The position numbers and the translations under genes were made by a program. A stretch of DNA of 64,000 nucleotides. Source: Cyanobacteria bacterium TGS_CYA1. Lineage in GTDB: Bacteria > Cyanobacteriota > Vampirovibrionia > Obscuribacterales > Obscuribacteraceae. Under the pieces are notes generated by a model. The model ran no database searches. It saw only the letters and a program-made list of their open reading frames with translations, and was not told where the DNA came from. Positions 51,918 to 62,616 of the stretch are shown here, piece by piece (positions within the stretch are counted from its first letter, which is position 1; the number at the start of each line of letters is the position of its first letter). The DNA is taken from positions 1 through 64,000 of the forward strand of contig JAHCIQ010000004.1 in the NCBI GenBank assembly GCA_026129135.1, in the 5' to 3' direction.

Positions 51918-52416
51918 TACTACACTCGTCAAACGGGCAATGATACCACTGATGGTGGTAGTAGCGATGTCTGGTTGCGAACAGAAAGAAACGCAAAATC
52001 AAACCGAAACTTCGAACAATACTGAAACTCAGACCCAATTTGCGATTTCGAAAAAACAAGAGGGAGAACCAATGAATCAAGTAACCACACCTACGGGTCT
52101 TCAATACGTTGAAGAAGTAGTAGGTAACGGCAACACAGCTCAGGCTGGTCAGAGAGTGACAGTTCACTACACTGGATGGCTTACCGATGGTACCAAATTC
52201 GATAGCTCGGTCGACCGCGGTCAACCGTTTAAATTCAATCTTGGTGCTGGCGAAGTAATCAAAGGCTGGGATGAGGGAGTCGCAGGAATGAAGGTTGGCG
52301 GCAAAAGAAAGCTGACTATTCCCTCTGAGTTAGGCTATGGCGCGCGTGGAGCTGCTGGAGCAATTCCACCAAACGCTACTCTGGTGTTTGACGTCGAGCT
52401 TCTTGACGTCCAGTAA
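51901..52416 (+). CDS. FKBP-type peptidyl-prolyl isomerase lipoprotein
   Basis: The 171-residue protein has a lipoprotein signal (lipobox MSGC, Cys26) and a Gln/Thr/Asn-rich spacer. The FKBP domain (about 60-171) includes VTVHYTGWLTDGTKFDSS, GWDEGVAGMKVGGKR, GYGARG and IPPNATLVFDVELL. The active-site aromatic and tyrosine residues are retained. It catalyses cis-trans proline isomerisation of exported proteins. GTG 51901 overlaps the SelW-like gene by 17 bases, so translation coupling would require decoding of its UGA. The start choice is not certain. Confidence 0.9.
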   Translation: MSTIINTTLVKRAMIPLMVVVAMSGCEQKETQNQTETSNNTETQTQFAISKKQEGEPMNQVTTPTGLQYVEEVVGNGNTAQAGQRVTVHYTGWLTDGTKFDSSVDRGQPFKFNLGAGEVIKGWDEGVAGMKVGGKRKLTIPSELGYGARGAAGAIPPNATLVFDVELLDVQ

Positions 52417-52440
52417 GCACGAGAAAAAATAATGAAGCCG

Positions 52441-52467
52441 GAAAGGCAAGCCTCGCGCTTGCCTTTC
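52441..52467 (+). terminator. Stable hairpin after the FKBP operon
   Basis: GAAAGGCAAG (52441-52450) and CTTGCCTTTC (52458-52467) form a perfect 10-bp stem with a seven-base loop 24 bases after the FKBP stop. There is no strong U tract downstream, so it may be a Rho-assisted or mRNA-stabilising terminator. Confidence 0.55.
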
Positions 52468-52489
52468 GATTACTAAGTGCACTCGTAAA

Positions 52490-52534
52490 ACTAATCTTTC
52501 GAGAAATTAGTAATAATAAGAGCATATTAGCTCT
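52490..52534 (+). promoter_or_regulatory. Two small hairpins upstream of the PilB-like gene
   Basis: ACTAAT...ATTAGT (52490-52511) and AGAGC...GCTCT (52519-52534) form adjacent stem-loops in the 181-base gap between FKBP and the PilB-like gene. A GGGGAGGG purine stretch follows at 52537-52543, 54 bases before the start. Function is unknown; leader regulation is possible. Confidence 0.3.
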
Positions 52535-52597
52535 CGGGGAGGGTATATTTACCTTCAAGCTAGGATGGGCGAGTATTTTTAGGCGGTTTTGGACTTA

Positions 52598-54805
<2,208 letters not shown>

Positions 54806-54813
54806 TTCGATTT

Positions 54814-55668
54814 TTAAGAGCTGGATTTGAACTCGTTCAAATAACGTTTGACGGCATCGAGTTTTTTGTTGAGAGTGTCGACTTTTGCTTGCTGTTTTTG
54901 AGTGCTCAACCAGTTTCGATAATTGGTCAAACAATCAGCATAATTGTCCAGGGCAACAGTATCTAGCAATAATTTTTTGTTTGTGAAATCAACATCAAAT
55001 TCTTTTATCGCAGACTCGAAACTCTGTGTAATCTCAACATTCGATGCGCCTTTCGTTTGACTCGAAAGTAGACCACGCACATATTTGATTTCGCTTGAGC
55101 CCGAATTATCATTTGCTTTTTTTCTCAACTCAGTTGCGCGATCGCTATAAGCTTTCGCCTCATCTGGTTTGTTCATTTTTAATTCTACTAGCGCAAGCGT
55201 TGTCAGCACTCCCGACAATTCGTTGCTGTCTTTGCCATGTAATTTTTCTTTGAGCGCAAGACCTTTTTTCAAAGCCTCGCTCGCTTTTTCAAAATCAGAT
55301 TTTTCCAGATAAGCACGACCAAGCGAGACGTAAGATTTTGCTATGCGTGGATCGTTTACAGCAAACTTACTGGCTTGTTTAATTGCGGTTTCGAAATATT
55401 CAATCGATTTGTCGTGCTGTTTTACATAAAGGGCAAAATCACCATCTTCGATGCTTTCCCACCACTGATTATGCGCTTTCCACTGGTCGGAGAGATGACT
55501 TGGATCCGAAGCTGAAATTTTATTGTCTAAAAAAGAACAAGATGCCAGAGATAAGAAAAGTGGACATGTTAACGCCCAGACAAACTTGGTGGTGAAAGGA
55601 AAGAGCTTATTCTTTCTTTTTTGATTTTCTAGTTTTCTTGGCAGTTCCACTTTTTTCCGCCTTTGCAT
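54814..55668 (-). CDS. Lipoprotein with TPR repeats
   Basis: The 284-residue protein has a basic N-terminus, a hydrophobic stretch and a lipobox LASC (about 42-45). TPR-like pairs (about 80-180) follow, with KSYVSLGRAYLEKSDFEKASEALKKG. The start is uncertain: ATG 55668 gives a long 40-residue leader overlapping the upstream gene by 62 bases, and a GTG at 55650 is an alternative. TPR lipoproteins usually act in envelope complex assembly. The partner is unknown. Confidence 0.75.
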   Translation of the reverse strand: MQRRKKVELPRKLENQKRKNKLFPFTTKFVWALTCPLFLSLASCSFLDNKISASDPSHLSDQWKAHNQWWESIEDGDFALYVKQHDKSIEYFETAIKQASKFAVNDPRIAKSYVSLGRAYLEKSDFEKASEALKKGLALKEKLHGKDSNELSGVLTTLALVELKMNKPDEAKAYSDRATELRKKANDNSGSSEIKYVRGLLSSQTKGASNVEITQSFESAIKEFDVDFTNKKLLLDTVALDNYADCLTNYRNWLSTQKQQAKVDTLNKKLDAVKRYLNEFKSSS

Positions 55669-56173
55669 CTTTTGTGGCGGTCGGAGCCTCTTCTTCTTTC
55701 TTATCTTCGACCTTTGTATCTTCGACTATCGGTTCTTCGAGTTTCGGTTCTTCGACTATTGGGTCTTCGACTATCGGTTCTTCCGCTTTTGCTTCTTCAA
55801 CTTCTACAATGATTTCTGGAGCAGCTTCTACATCTGTTTTAGATTCGATTCTTGCAGGTTCAGCTGGTGATGTTTCAATCTGCTTTGGTGGAGAGGCAAT
55901 CGGAGTTACTTCAATTTCGTCGTCATCGTCATCTTCGTCTTCTTCAGAAGCATCCTTTTTCTGCATGAGCCAGATGCCGCCAAAAACGAAAGAACAAACT
56001 ATGGCGCCAATGGTCAGATAATTGGCAACAACGCACAATTGGTCCAGAAACGGGTTCGGGGGAATGTCAAGCGCGACCTGGATTTTTTCTGTCTTGGGTT
56101 CTGCGGCAAAGGCTTGCACCGCCCATAAAAACGTCATCGCGGTACTGATGGCTGTAGCCTTAAGTCGCCTCAT
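55607..56173 (-). CDS. Exported acidic membrane protein with Glu/Pro/Ile/Val repeats
   Basis: The 188-residue protein has a signal peptide (about 1-24, ending AFAAE), a membrane helix (about 48-69) and then a poly-acidic stretch (EDEDDDDDEIE). An imperfect repeat of EEPIVED/EEPKLEE units (about 125-160) and a Lys-rich tail complete it. No known domain is visible. It may be a charged periplasmic or cytoplasmic linker protein. It is upstream of the TPR lipoprotein and overlaps it. Confidence 0.7.
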   Translation of the reverse strand: MRRLKATAISTAMTFLWAVQAFAAEPKTEKIQVALDIPPNPFLDQLCVVANYLTIGAIVCSFVFGGIWLMQKKDASEEDEDDDDDEIEVTPIASPPKQIETSPAEPARIESKTDVEAAPEIIVEVEEAKAEEPIVEDPIVEEPKLEEPIVEDTKVEDKKEEEAPTATKDAKAEKSGTAKKTRKSKKKE

Positions 56174-56338
56174 GAATTCTCGCCCCTAATTTGAACACCC
56201 TTAAAACATACCCCACATTCTATAAGTACAAAATGAATCCAAAAGATTTTTTCTATTCAAAATATAGGAAATAATCGAATGTGTACTTGGGCACAATAGA
56301 AGCAGCTTACCTTTCTGCGTTCGGAGGCTTCGAAGCAC

Positions 56339-56794
56339 TTGATAAGACCGGCGATCCTTTGTCTTTGGGTTTTAGCGGCTGTATTCAGCCAGGTTCTGCC
56401 TGTAACGGTGCCTCAAGCAATGGCAAAAGGAGAATCTGGGTCTTCCAAAATTGCCTGGTCAAATAATTATTCTCAGACACTTAAGGCAGCGGGGGCTAAG
56501 AAAAAGTGGGTTTTGGTCGATGTTTACACTGATTGGTGTCATTGGTGCAAAAGACTGGATGCCGATGTTTATGAAGAGCCAAAAGCAGCAAAATTCATAA
56601 ATACATCCTTCATTTGTATGAAAGCCAATGCTGAACAGGGTGACGGACAAATGTTGGCGCAAAAATTTGGAGTGAGAGGATTTCCATGCACTTTAGTTTT
56701 GGCTCCCGATGGAAAACTAAAAGGACAAATTGGCGGATATCACCCGCCAGGCGAATTTTGTCAGATGCTTAGTGACATTGTGAAAGGAAAATAG
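56339..56794 (+). CDS. Exported thioredoxin-like protein
   Basis: The 151-residue protein starts at TTG 56339 behind GGAGG. It has a signal peptide (about 1-29, ending AMAKG) and a thioredoxin fold with active site WCHWCKRL (Cys67-His-Trp-Cys70). The cis-proline segment GVRGFPCTLVL is followed by a GGYHPP stretch. The CHWC motif is typical of periplasmic DsbD-gamma/thioredoxin-7-type reductases that reduce thiols outside the cytoplasm. It is the first gene of a five-gene overlapping operon with kinase genes. Confidence 0.87.
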   Translation: MIRPAILCLWVLAAVFSQVLPVTVPQAMAKGESGSSKIAWSNNYSQTLKAAGAKKKWVLVDVYTDWCHWCKRLDADVYEEPKAAKFINTSFICMKANAEQGDGQMLAQKFGVRGFPCTLVLAPDGKLKGQIGGYHPPGEFCQMLSDIVKGK

Positions 56795-56795
56795 A

Positions 56796-57245
56796 ATGGA
56801 CGTCGGCTTTACCGTAGGCAATGTCTCATTTCTGACTAGTTTCTTTGCCGCTTTGGCTTTTAGTGCTTTAATTGTGGAGCTTGGAGATAGAGCGGTTGAA
56901 AGACCAGATGATGCTGGGCAAAACAAAGGCAAAAGTAAGGCAAAGAAAGCTAATCTCGAGGCTACTATGCTCACGAGCTCTGCAACTCCAAGTGCTCAGG
57001 CGGCGCGAGAAAAATCCAAGCTCGACGATATGAAAGACCGGTTTGTAGATGGTTTCACTTCAAACAGAAATAAGTACGATATGGCTTTGACTATTTTATT
57101 CAAATCGCCAGAAGAAAAATTCACCGCATCTAATACCAATTGGCAGACTGCTAAAGAAGCTTATCGTAAGGCTTTAGCATTAACCTGGAAAGAGGTGCAG
57201 GCAAAAAATCTTCAAGAGGAATCAGCTACTAAGGGGAAAGGTTGA
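56796..57245 (+). CDS. Small single-pass membrane protein, unknown
   Basis: The 149-residue protein has one N-terminal membrane helix (about 8-28) and a soluble, charged helical domain (about 75-149), including MKDRFVDGFTSNRNKYDM and NTNWQTAKEAYRKALAL. It starts one base after the thioredoxin-like stop and overlaps the Ser/Thr kinase start by four bases. Its role is not recognised. It may link redox state outside to the kinase. Confidence 0.7.
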   Translation: MDVGFTVGNVSFLTSFFAALAFSALIVELGDRAVERPDDAGQNKGKSKAKKANLEATMLTSSATPSAQAAREKSKLDDMKDRFVDGFTSNRNKYDMALTILFKSPEEKFTASNTNWQTAKEAYRKALALTWKEVQAKNLQEESATKGKG

Positions 57246-59251
57246 AAGCAGACGGTGCAAAACCTTCAAATATAGGCAACAGTTGGGGCTCGGTCCAGCT
57301 GGGAAATTCTACCGTACCATTACGTTGGGTGGTGCTCTGGCTTGGCTTTGCTTTGTGGCTAGGGACCATACTTATTTACACTGGCGTAAATGGTATCACT
57401 GCCTTTTCTTTCAATATTTCCGTGGTGATAGCGGTGCTATTGCTTTCGTCATTGACTCGCAGTATCACTCTTCGCACTGCGGCTTTGATGTTTTTTGTCG
57501 GTGCAACTATGCCTGCGCTGGTTTTGTTGCTCGAACTTATTACTATGCTTGCGCCAGATTCAAGCGCCCGCAATTACATCGTTCCTTTTATCGAACAGTG
57601 CAGTCTCTTTTTCGTTATTCTGAGTTATCTGGTTTATGTTCGGAAATTTTCTTTCTGGACTTTTGGCATGACAGATTTACTGGTAATGGGAGTCATGCTT
57701 GGCGCTGGTTTTTCGGTGGTCAACGATTCGTTCATTCACAGCCAGCAGACCTGGGAACATCCGATTCAATGGCTTCCAACTGCAGACCTGAAAGATAAAC
57801 AATATCTGATTGTCGGCCACGCCGTGTGGGGCGGTATCACAGCCAGTGGCATTGGTCTGGCTTTCTTCTTTTTGAATAATCGCTGGATTGCGGCTGGCGT
57901 AAGTCTCGTCGGACTTTCATGGAGTATTCTTGATCAACTGACAGGCAATACTTTCAATCCTACCCTGGAAGGGTGGCTCAAGTCATTGTCGGTCATGACA
58001 CTGAACGGTTATGCAAGTTCCTACTTGTTGATTGTGTGTCTGGCGATAGCAATTCTCGTGGATGTATACATTCTGGTCAGATTCAGTCCGCAGTCGTCTG
58101 AGTTCATGATGATGAAGAAAACGAATACTGGAAATCCGGTCGGAAACTTCTGGGATTTCATGCTCGATTTGAGACGATTTTCTTTTGCAAGTTTCAAATG
58201 TTTTCTATTGCCTGAAAGCATCAACGCCAACATGGCGGTTGCTATTCTTGCTCAAACGCTGATTAACTATAATAGCGCTCCTAAAATGGGCAAAGTGTTC
58301 GAGGCTTTGCATGACAAAGGCGAAGGCACCATGCAATTGTCGTCGAAGCAATTAACTGACGACGAGCAGGAAAATCCGTTTCTTTCACTCGATATCAAAT
58401 TGCCCGATCAGTATCAATTGATTTCGCGTCTTAGCGTTGGTGGCATGGGAGCTATTTACAAGGCTCGCCATAGAAAAACAAATGCCATTCTGGCTATAAA
58501 AGTTTTGCATCCGCATATCGCTCAAAAACAAAATAGCAAACAGCGTTTTGAAATCGAGGCAAAAGCGGCATCAGCTCTGAAACATCCTAATATTATCGTC
58601 GTGCACGACTATGGTCTTACTCAGGGCGAAGTACCGTATATGGTTATGGAATTGGTTGAAGGTCATACGCTCAAAGACGAGATTGCTCGTTTGAAGAGTC
58701 TGCCTCCAAGCCGTTTCTTCAAAATATTTATTCAGGTTTGCGAAGCGCTCGAGCACGCTCACAAGCGAGGTGTTATTCACCGTGACGTCAAGCCAAGCAA
58801 TATCTTGCTAATGGATACAGATACGAACAAAGATATCGTCAAAGTGGTCGACTTCGGTATTGCCAAAGTTGTTACTGAAAATGACCATGAAACCCAGGAA
58901 TTGACTCAAACTGGCGATATCATCGGAAGTCCTTTGTATATGAGTCCAGAGCAGTGCGTAGGCGATGCGCTCGATAATAGAACCGACATTTATTCGCTTG
59001 GTTGTGTTATGTACGAAGCATTGGTCGGAAGACCGCCACTTGCAGATGAAAACGTGGTCAAAACTATTTTCAAACACGTAAACGTTAAAGCCGATGCCAT
59101 TAAAAAGGCAAGACCAGACTTGAATATTCCACCTCAAGTGGAAGAAGTCATTTTCAAGACGCTCGAAAAAAATCCTTCCGACAGATATCCTACTGTCGAG
59201 GCTCTACGCATGGCGCTTATTTCTTGTCGTGATCTTTTGAATATAAGATGA
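57242..59251 (+). CDS. Polytopic membrane Ser/Thr kinase with PrsW-like N-terminal region
   Basis: The 669-residue protein starts at TTG 57242, overlapping the upstream stop. Its N-terminal half has about eight membrane segments (about 25-285), including the GHAVWGGITASGIGLAF segment and a FIEQCSLFF segment that recall PrsW-type intramembrane proteases, although key residues differ. A Hanks kinase domain occupies about 392-665: loop LSVGGMGAIY, Lys420, HRDVKPSN at 513-520 and DFG in VVDFGIAKV. It could sense membrane or periplasmic signals directly through the membrane domain. Catalytic residues are complete. Confidence 0.9.
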   Translation: MKADGAKPSNIGNSWGSVQLGNSTVPLRWVVLWLGFALWLGTILIYTGVNGITAFSFNISVVIAVLLLSSLTRSITLRTAALMFFVGATMPALVLLLELITMLAPDSSARNYIVPFIEQCSLFFVILSYLVYVRKFSFWTFGMTDLLVMGVMLGAGFSVVNDSFIHSQQTWEHPIQWLPTADLKDKQYLIVGHAVWGGITASGIGLAFFFLNNRWIAAGVSLVGLSWSILDQLTGNTFNPTLEGWLKSLSVMTLNGYASSYLLIVCLAIAILVDVYILVRFSPQSSEFMMMKKTNTGNPVGNFWDFMLDLRRFSFASFKCFLLPESINANMAVAILAQTLINYNSAPKMGKVFEALHDKGEGTMQLSSKQLTDDEQENPFLSLDIKLPDQYQLISRLSVGGMGAIYKARHRKTNAILAIKVLHPHIAQKQNSKQRFEIEAKAASALKHPNIIVVHDYGLTQGEVPYMVMELVEGHTLKDEIARLKSLPPSRFFKIFIQVCEALEHAHKRGVIHRDVKPSNILLMDTDTNKDIVKVVDFGIAKVVTENDHETQELTQTGDIIGSPLYMSPEQCVGDALDNRTDIYSLGCVMYEALVGRPPLADENVVKTIFKHVNVKADAIKKARPDLNIPPQVEEVIFKTLEKNPSDRYPTVEALRMALISCRDLLNIR

Positions 59252-60156
59252 GCACTCCAGGCGGGATGGCTGTTTGCTTCCTGCTTGTGTTTGCGCTTAG
59301 TGGTTTCTTTTTGGCAAAGAAAAAGAAGCTTGTATTATTTTTGCAAATAAATGCTGTGCTTCTTGCCTTGCACCTTTTTTTGAACAGCAAAAATATTCTC
59401 TTCTTGACTGATTACGAGATGGTTTTGACTGTAGTTTCAGGCGCGCTGTTTGCGGTGGCAGGATATTTTCAAGCTGAAATAATAAGTTTGAAAGATACTG
59501 TTTTAAAACAAAAGGAAGAGTTGAAAATAAGAACGGAGCAATTGCACGATTTTCAACTCAATATAATCCGCGATGATGAGCTGGAAAGAAGAGCTCTGGC
59601 TGGAGATTTGCATGATCAGATTTTGAACGATTTAAAAGAATTGAAAGACAACCTTGACCAGAAGTCAAAAGCTGAATTGATTGACAAAATAGACCAAACT
59701 TCGCGCAATATTCGAGAGGTCATGGACAATTTAAGTCCTACTGTTCTTGAAAATTTGGGTTTGCTTGCTTCGATAGAAGATTGTTTGCGCAAAGGGGCGG
59801 AGGATGCAAATTACAAACTTAGAGTCAAATTCTTGGTGGACAAAAGTGTTTTTGACAAATATTCGCTTATCGAACAAACTCTGGTTTACAGGATAGTTCA
59901 AGAATTGAAGAATAATATTTGTCGACACGCAAAAGCTGAGAAAGTGAGAATATCTGTTCGCCAGGAGAATGCCCAAATAAAAATCATTATTGAAGACGAT
60001 GGTGTAGGTCTAAAGTCACAAGATAATCAAAATAACCCTTCGCGAGGAATGCTCTATATCAAACAAAGAGCAAGCATCATCGGCGCAAGTGTGCATTGGA
60101 GACCATCCGAAAGCAAGGGGTGTGTTGTTGAAATATTTCTTCCCGAGAAAAAATGA
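59248..60156 (+). CDS. Membrane histidine kinase, NarX/LiaS-type
   Basis: The 302-residue protein has three short membrane segments (about 5-22, 30-47 and 55-73) and a coiled coil (about 80-110). A HisKA_3 dimerisation domain has its phosphoacceptor His122 in LAGDLHDQILNDL, and the ATPase domain includes EDDGVG and RGMLYIKQRA. The sensor region is minimal, so the signal may come from membrane partners. It overlaps both neighbours by four bases, which ties it to the Ser/Thr kinase and the regulator. Confidence 0.92.
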   Translation: MSTPGGMAVCFLLVFALSGFFLAKKKKLVLFLQINAVLLALHLFLNSKNILFLTDYEMVLTVVSGALFAVAGYFQAEIISLKDTVLKQKEELKIRTEQLHDFQLNIIRDDELERRALAGDLHDQILNDLKELKDNLDQKSKAELIDKIDQTSRNIREVMDNLSPTVLENLGLLASIEDCLRKGAEDANYKLRVKFLVDKSVFDKYSLIEQTLVYRIVQELKNNICRHAKAEKVRISVRQENAQIKIIIEDDGVGLKSQDNQNNPSRGMLYIKQRASIIGASVHWRPSESKGCVVEIFLPEKK

Positions 60157-60905
60157 TGAGTAAAAGCAGATTTCTGATTATAGAAGACGTTCCGGCGCTA
60201 AGAGAACATGCAAAAACTGTTCTTGCCGCGCTTTATAAAGATTCAGAAATTCATCTGGCAGAAAATGGTGCCGATGGTGTGAGGATGGCTATGTCACTGG
60301 CGCCGCAATTTATTATTATGGACATTTCCATGCCGGAGATGAATGGTATCAAAGCTGCAGAACAAATCTGGAGCAATGACAAAAATGTTTCGATTTTATT
60401 TTGGTCGCAATATCATCGAGAAACTTATGTGCGAAGTCTGGGAAAAATCGTGCCCGACGAAGCTATTCATGGTTATTTGCTCAAAAGCGAATCCAGTGAA
60501 AAACTGGCTGAAGCAGTCAATAAGATTGTAGATGACCAGGTTCCTTATATCGATCCGGTGGTGCAAAGAGTCCAATCAAGGCTCAAGTCGAAAGACCAGA
60601 CACTTACCGATAGTGAGTATGAAACATTGCTCGATATCACAGTTGGACTGACAGATAGGGCAATTGCCGCTCGCAGGCACATAAGCGTGCGGGGAGTGCA
60701 AAATCGTTTGTCTATGTTATTGAATAAGCTCGTGAAAGAAGAAGAATTCCATTTGAAAGAGTCTTGTGGAATGGAAATTTTCAATCCGCGTACTCGTATT
60801 GTTTTTCATGCTCTACAAAGGGGATTGATAGATCCAGACGAGCTTTCGTTGCTCGATGAAGAAGCGCTCGATTGGGTCGACGAAGAGTACGACATAAAGT
60901 CTTGA
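60153..60905 (+). CDS. NarL/LuxR-type response regulator
   Basis: The 250-residue protein has a receiver domain (about 1-125, with Asp57 in IIMDISMPEMNG and acidic pocket Glu11-Asp12). A LuxR-type helix-turn-helix follows (about 150-200), with LTDSEYETLLDITVGLTDRAIAA and SVRGVQNRLSMLL. It has an acidic C-terminal tail of about 50 extra residues, which is unusual. It should be the output of the upstream histidine kinase. Confidence 0.92.
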   Translation: MMSKSRFLIIEDVPALREHAKTVLAALYKDSEIHLAENGADGVRMAMSLAPQFIIMDISMPEMNGIKAAEQIWSNDKNVSILFWSQYHRETYVRSLGKIVPDEAIHGYLLKSESSEKLAEAVNKIVDDQVPYIDPVVQRVQSRLKSKDQTLTDSEYETLLDITVGLTDRAIAARRHISVRGVQNRLSMLLNKLVKEEEFHLKESCGMEIFNPRTRIVFHALQRGLIDPDELSLLDEEALDWVDEEYDIKS

Positions 60906-60912
60906 GTTGTCA

Positions 60913-61671
60913 TCAGTCTTGAGTGAGTTTTGGCACCACTGGTGCAAGCGTTTCTTCCAGTTTAGTCTTGTCGATGGTGTTATGTAGAACGATTGTGACC
61001 AGGTGTTCTGCACCATATTCAGCTGGACGAGATTTTCTGAATTGAACAATTTCATCTGCAAGCGGCATATCGAGCAATTGAAGGGCTGCAATTGACACCA
61101 CTCGTAGTTTACCCTCGATGCGCTCGCTCATGCGGTGTTTGTTGATGTCGGCAATTAGCCATCCAAGGTTTGGGTCTTGAAATAACGTTTCTGCAATTTT
61201 GTTCAGACAATCGTTGATGCCAATAATGATTGTTTGCCGTTTTTGTTCGTGATTTGGCCAGTAGCCGCTAGAAGAAGTCATCGAATAATCGATTGGTGAA
61301 GGTTCGTTTTTCGGCTCTTCGTTGTGCTCGTTGACTTTTGGTGTCTCTTGTCGGTCTTGCCTTACTTTGGTGATACCAGCAACAGCAAGCAAGGCAGTAA
61401 TGACAAAATCTACTCCCAGTGCATATCTGGTGTCGCCGGTGGTGCCAGAAAATTTGCGCTTCGCTTCCAAATTGAAATTTTTATTTTCAGCATTGTCAGT
61501 CGAATCGTTGCTTTCGCTTGAACCTGCGACTGCACGCGTTATCACGCTTATAGAATTGACCGACAACAAAGATCGTTCTTGATTTTGCTCGATATCAAGA
61601 CGCAGTCTGGCACAAGCACTGGAATGCTTGTCATTTTTTTCGTTGCCGCTATCGTTTGCAAGTTCGCTCAT
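60913..61671 (-). CDS. Membrane protein with LysM-like C-terminal domain
   Basis: The 252-residue protein has one central membrane segment (about 85-102). A C-terminal region (about 140-225) reads QTIIIGINDCLNKIAETLFQDPNLGWLIADINK, similar to LysM-like modules in which a degenerate repeat is followed by a short helix. LysM domains bind peptidoglycan. The N-terminal third is polar and disordered. It is convergent with the response regulator. Confidence 0.6.
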   Translation of the reverse strand: MSELANDSGNEKNDKHSSACARLRLDIEQNQERSLLSVNSISVITRAVAGSSESNDSTDNAENKNFNLEAKRKFSGTTGDTRYALGVDFVITALLAVAGITKVRQDRQETPKVNEHNEEPKNEPSPIDYSMTSSSGYWPNHEQKRQTIIIGINDCLNKIAETLFQDPNLGWLIADINKHRMSERIEGKLRVVSIAALQLLDMPLADEIVQFRKSRPAEYGAEHLVTIVLHNTIDKTKLEETLAPVVPKLTQD

Positions 61672-61687
61672 GACTTTTATTTCTATT

Positions 61688-62563
61688 TTACAGTCCCGAA
61701 GCTTTAAGCAAGAGTTTAATTATGCGTGTATCCACTGAATTTCCTGCAAGACGCCACTTTGTTTTGTTGCTCATTTGAGTCAAAAATTTGAAATCAGAAG
61801 AAAATCCAAGCAAAGAAAGAATCTCTTCTGCCGAGAAATATCTGATTTTAGTATTGCTCTCCTCAATCAGCGATCCACTAGCTTTGTGCTGTTTGCCATA
61901 GCTGCTGGTAAAACAGGTGGTGCGTGGGCTCGAACCATTCACGATGTCGAAAGCAGCGAGTTTCAAAAGCGTGTCTTGATCAAGGTAAAGTGAAGCATCA
62001 GCGTTTTTGTTTATAAATTCGCTCAGTGGTCTTTGGACCGTGGCTTCAATCTCGATATCCTCGATTGGTCCGGTCCGACTGGCGGCAAGGAAAAATCTTC
62101 GACGAAGCATTGGCGTGCCAAGCTCTGTAGAGCACAAATTGAACGTTTTGAAATTGTAGTTGGCGGATTTAAGCTTTTTTTCAAGGATACCCATTGCTTT
62201 TGATTGTTCGAATTCAGGCACGTTTTCAATAAATATTCGCTCGGGTAAGATTTTGGGAATTAAACCAGTAAGGTTTAAAAACGATTGAGCACGGGCGTCC
62301 TCGATATCGGCATTCTTTCCTTTGCGAGTGTAAGGCAGACAGGATGGACTCATCCACCAGATATCTGCTTCTTCTATTTGGCTATCTTTGATTGAGTCTA
62401 AGTTTCGTGTTGAAGGGGATTGCTTGTAATTGAATTCATAAACCAGATTTGCATCTTGTCCCTGGTCGAATGCTTGCACAATTTCCAAGCCAAATTCATC
62501 CCCTAATTGAGCGAATGCACCTATGCCAGAAAAAAACTCCAGGGCTCTATATTTTTTTTGCAT
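61688..62563 (-). CDS. Dnmt2-type C5-cytosine methyltransferase (tRNA C38 family)
   Basis: The 291-residue enzyme has the C5-methyltransferase motifs in order: motif I FFSGIGAFAQ (10-19) and motif IV with catalytic Cys75 in SPSCLPYTR. Motif VI is FIENVPEFEQS (113-115 ENV), then RRRFFLAA, and motif X is RLAGNSVD (271-278). The marks specific to Dnmt2 are the SPxCxPYT-R phrase, ENV-x-x-FE-x-S, and the CFTSSYGK...GSLI block (217-232), which is a CFT motif. Bacterial Dnmt2 methylates C38 of tRNA. It is slightly short against about 320-390 residues. A DNA target is less likely. Confidence 0.87.
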   Translation of the reverse strand: MQKKYRALEFFSGIGAFAQLGDEFGLEIVQAFDQGQDANLVYEFNYKQSPSTRNLDSIKDSQIEEADIWWMSPSCLPYTRKGKNADIEDARAQSFLNLTGLIPKILPERIFIENVPEFEQSKAMGILEKKLKSANYNFKTFNLCSTELGTPMLRRRFFLAASRTGPIEDIEIEATVQRPLSEFINKNADASLYLDQDTLLKLAAFDIVNGSSPRTTCFTSSYGKQHKASGSLIEESNTKIRYFSAEEILSLLGFSSDFKFLTQMSNKTKWRLAGNSVDTRIIKLLLKASGL

Positions 62564-62616
62564 AAATAATGAAATGGCCAGTGGGTATATTTCAATTACG
62601 AGGGTTATGCTAACAA

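Noticed and set aside
56281-56466. Plus-strand frame overlapping the thioredoxin start
   Set aside because: It overlaps the signal peptide of the thioredoxin-like gene in another frame and shows no domain.
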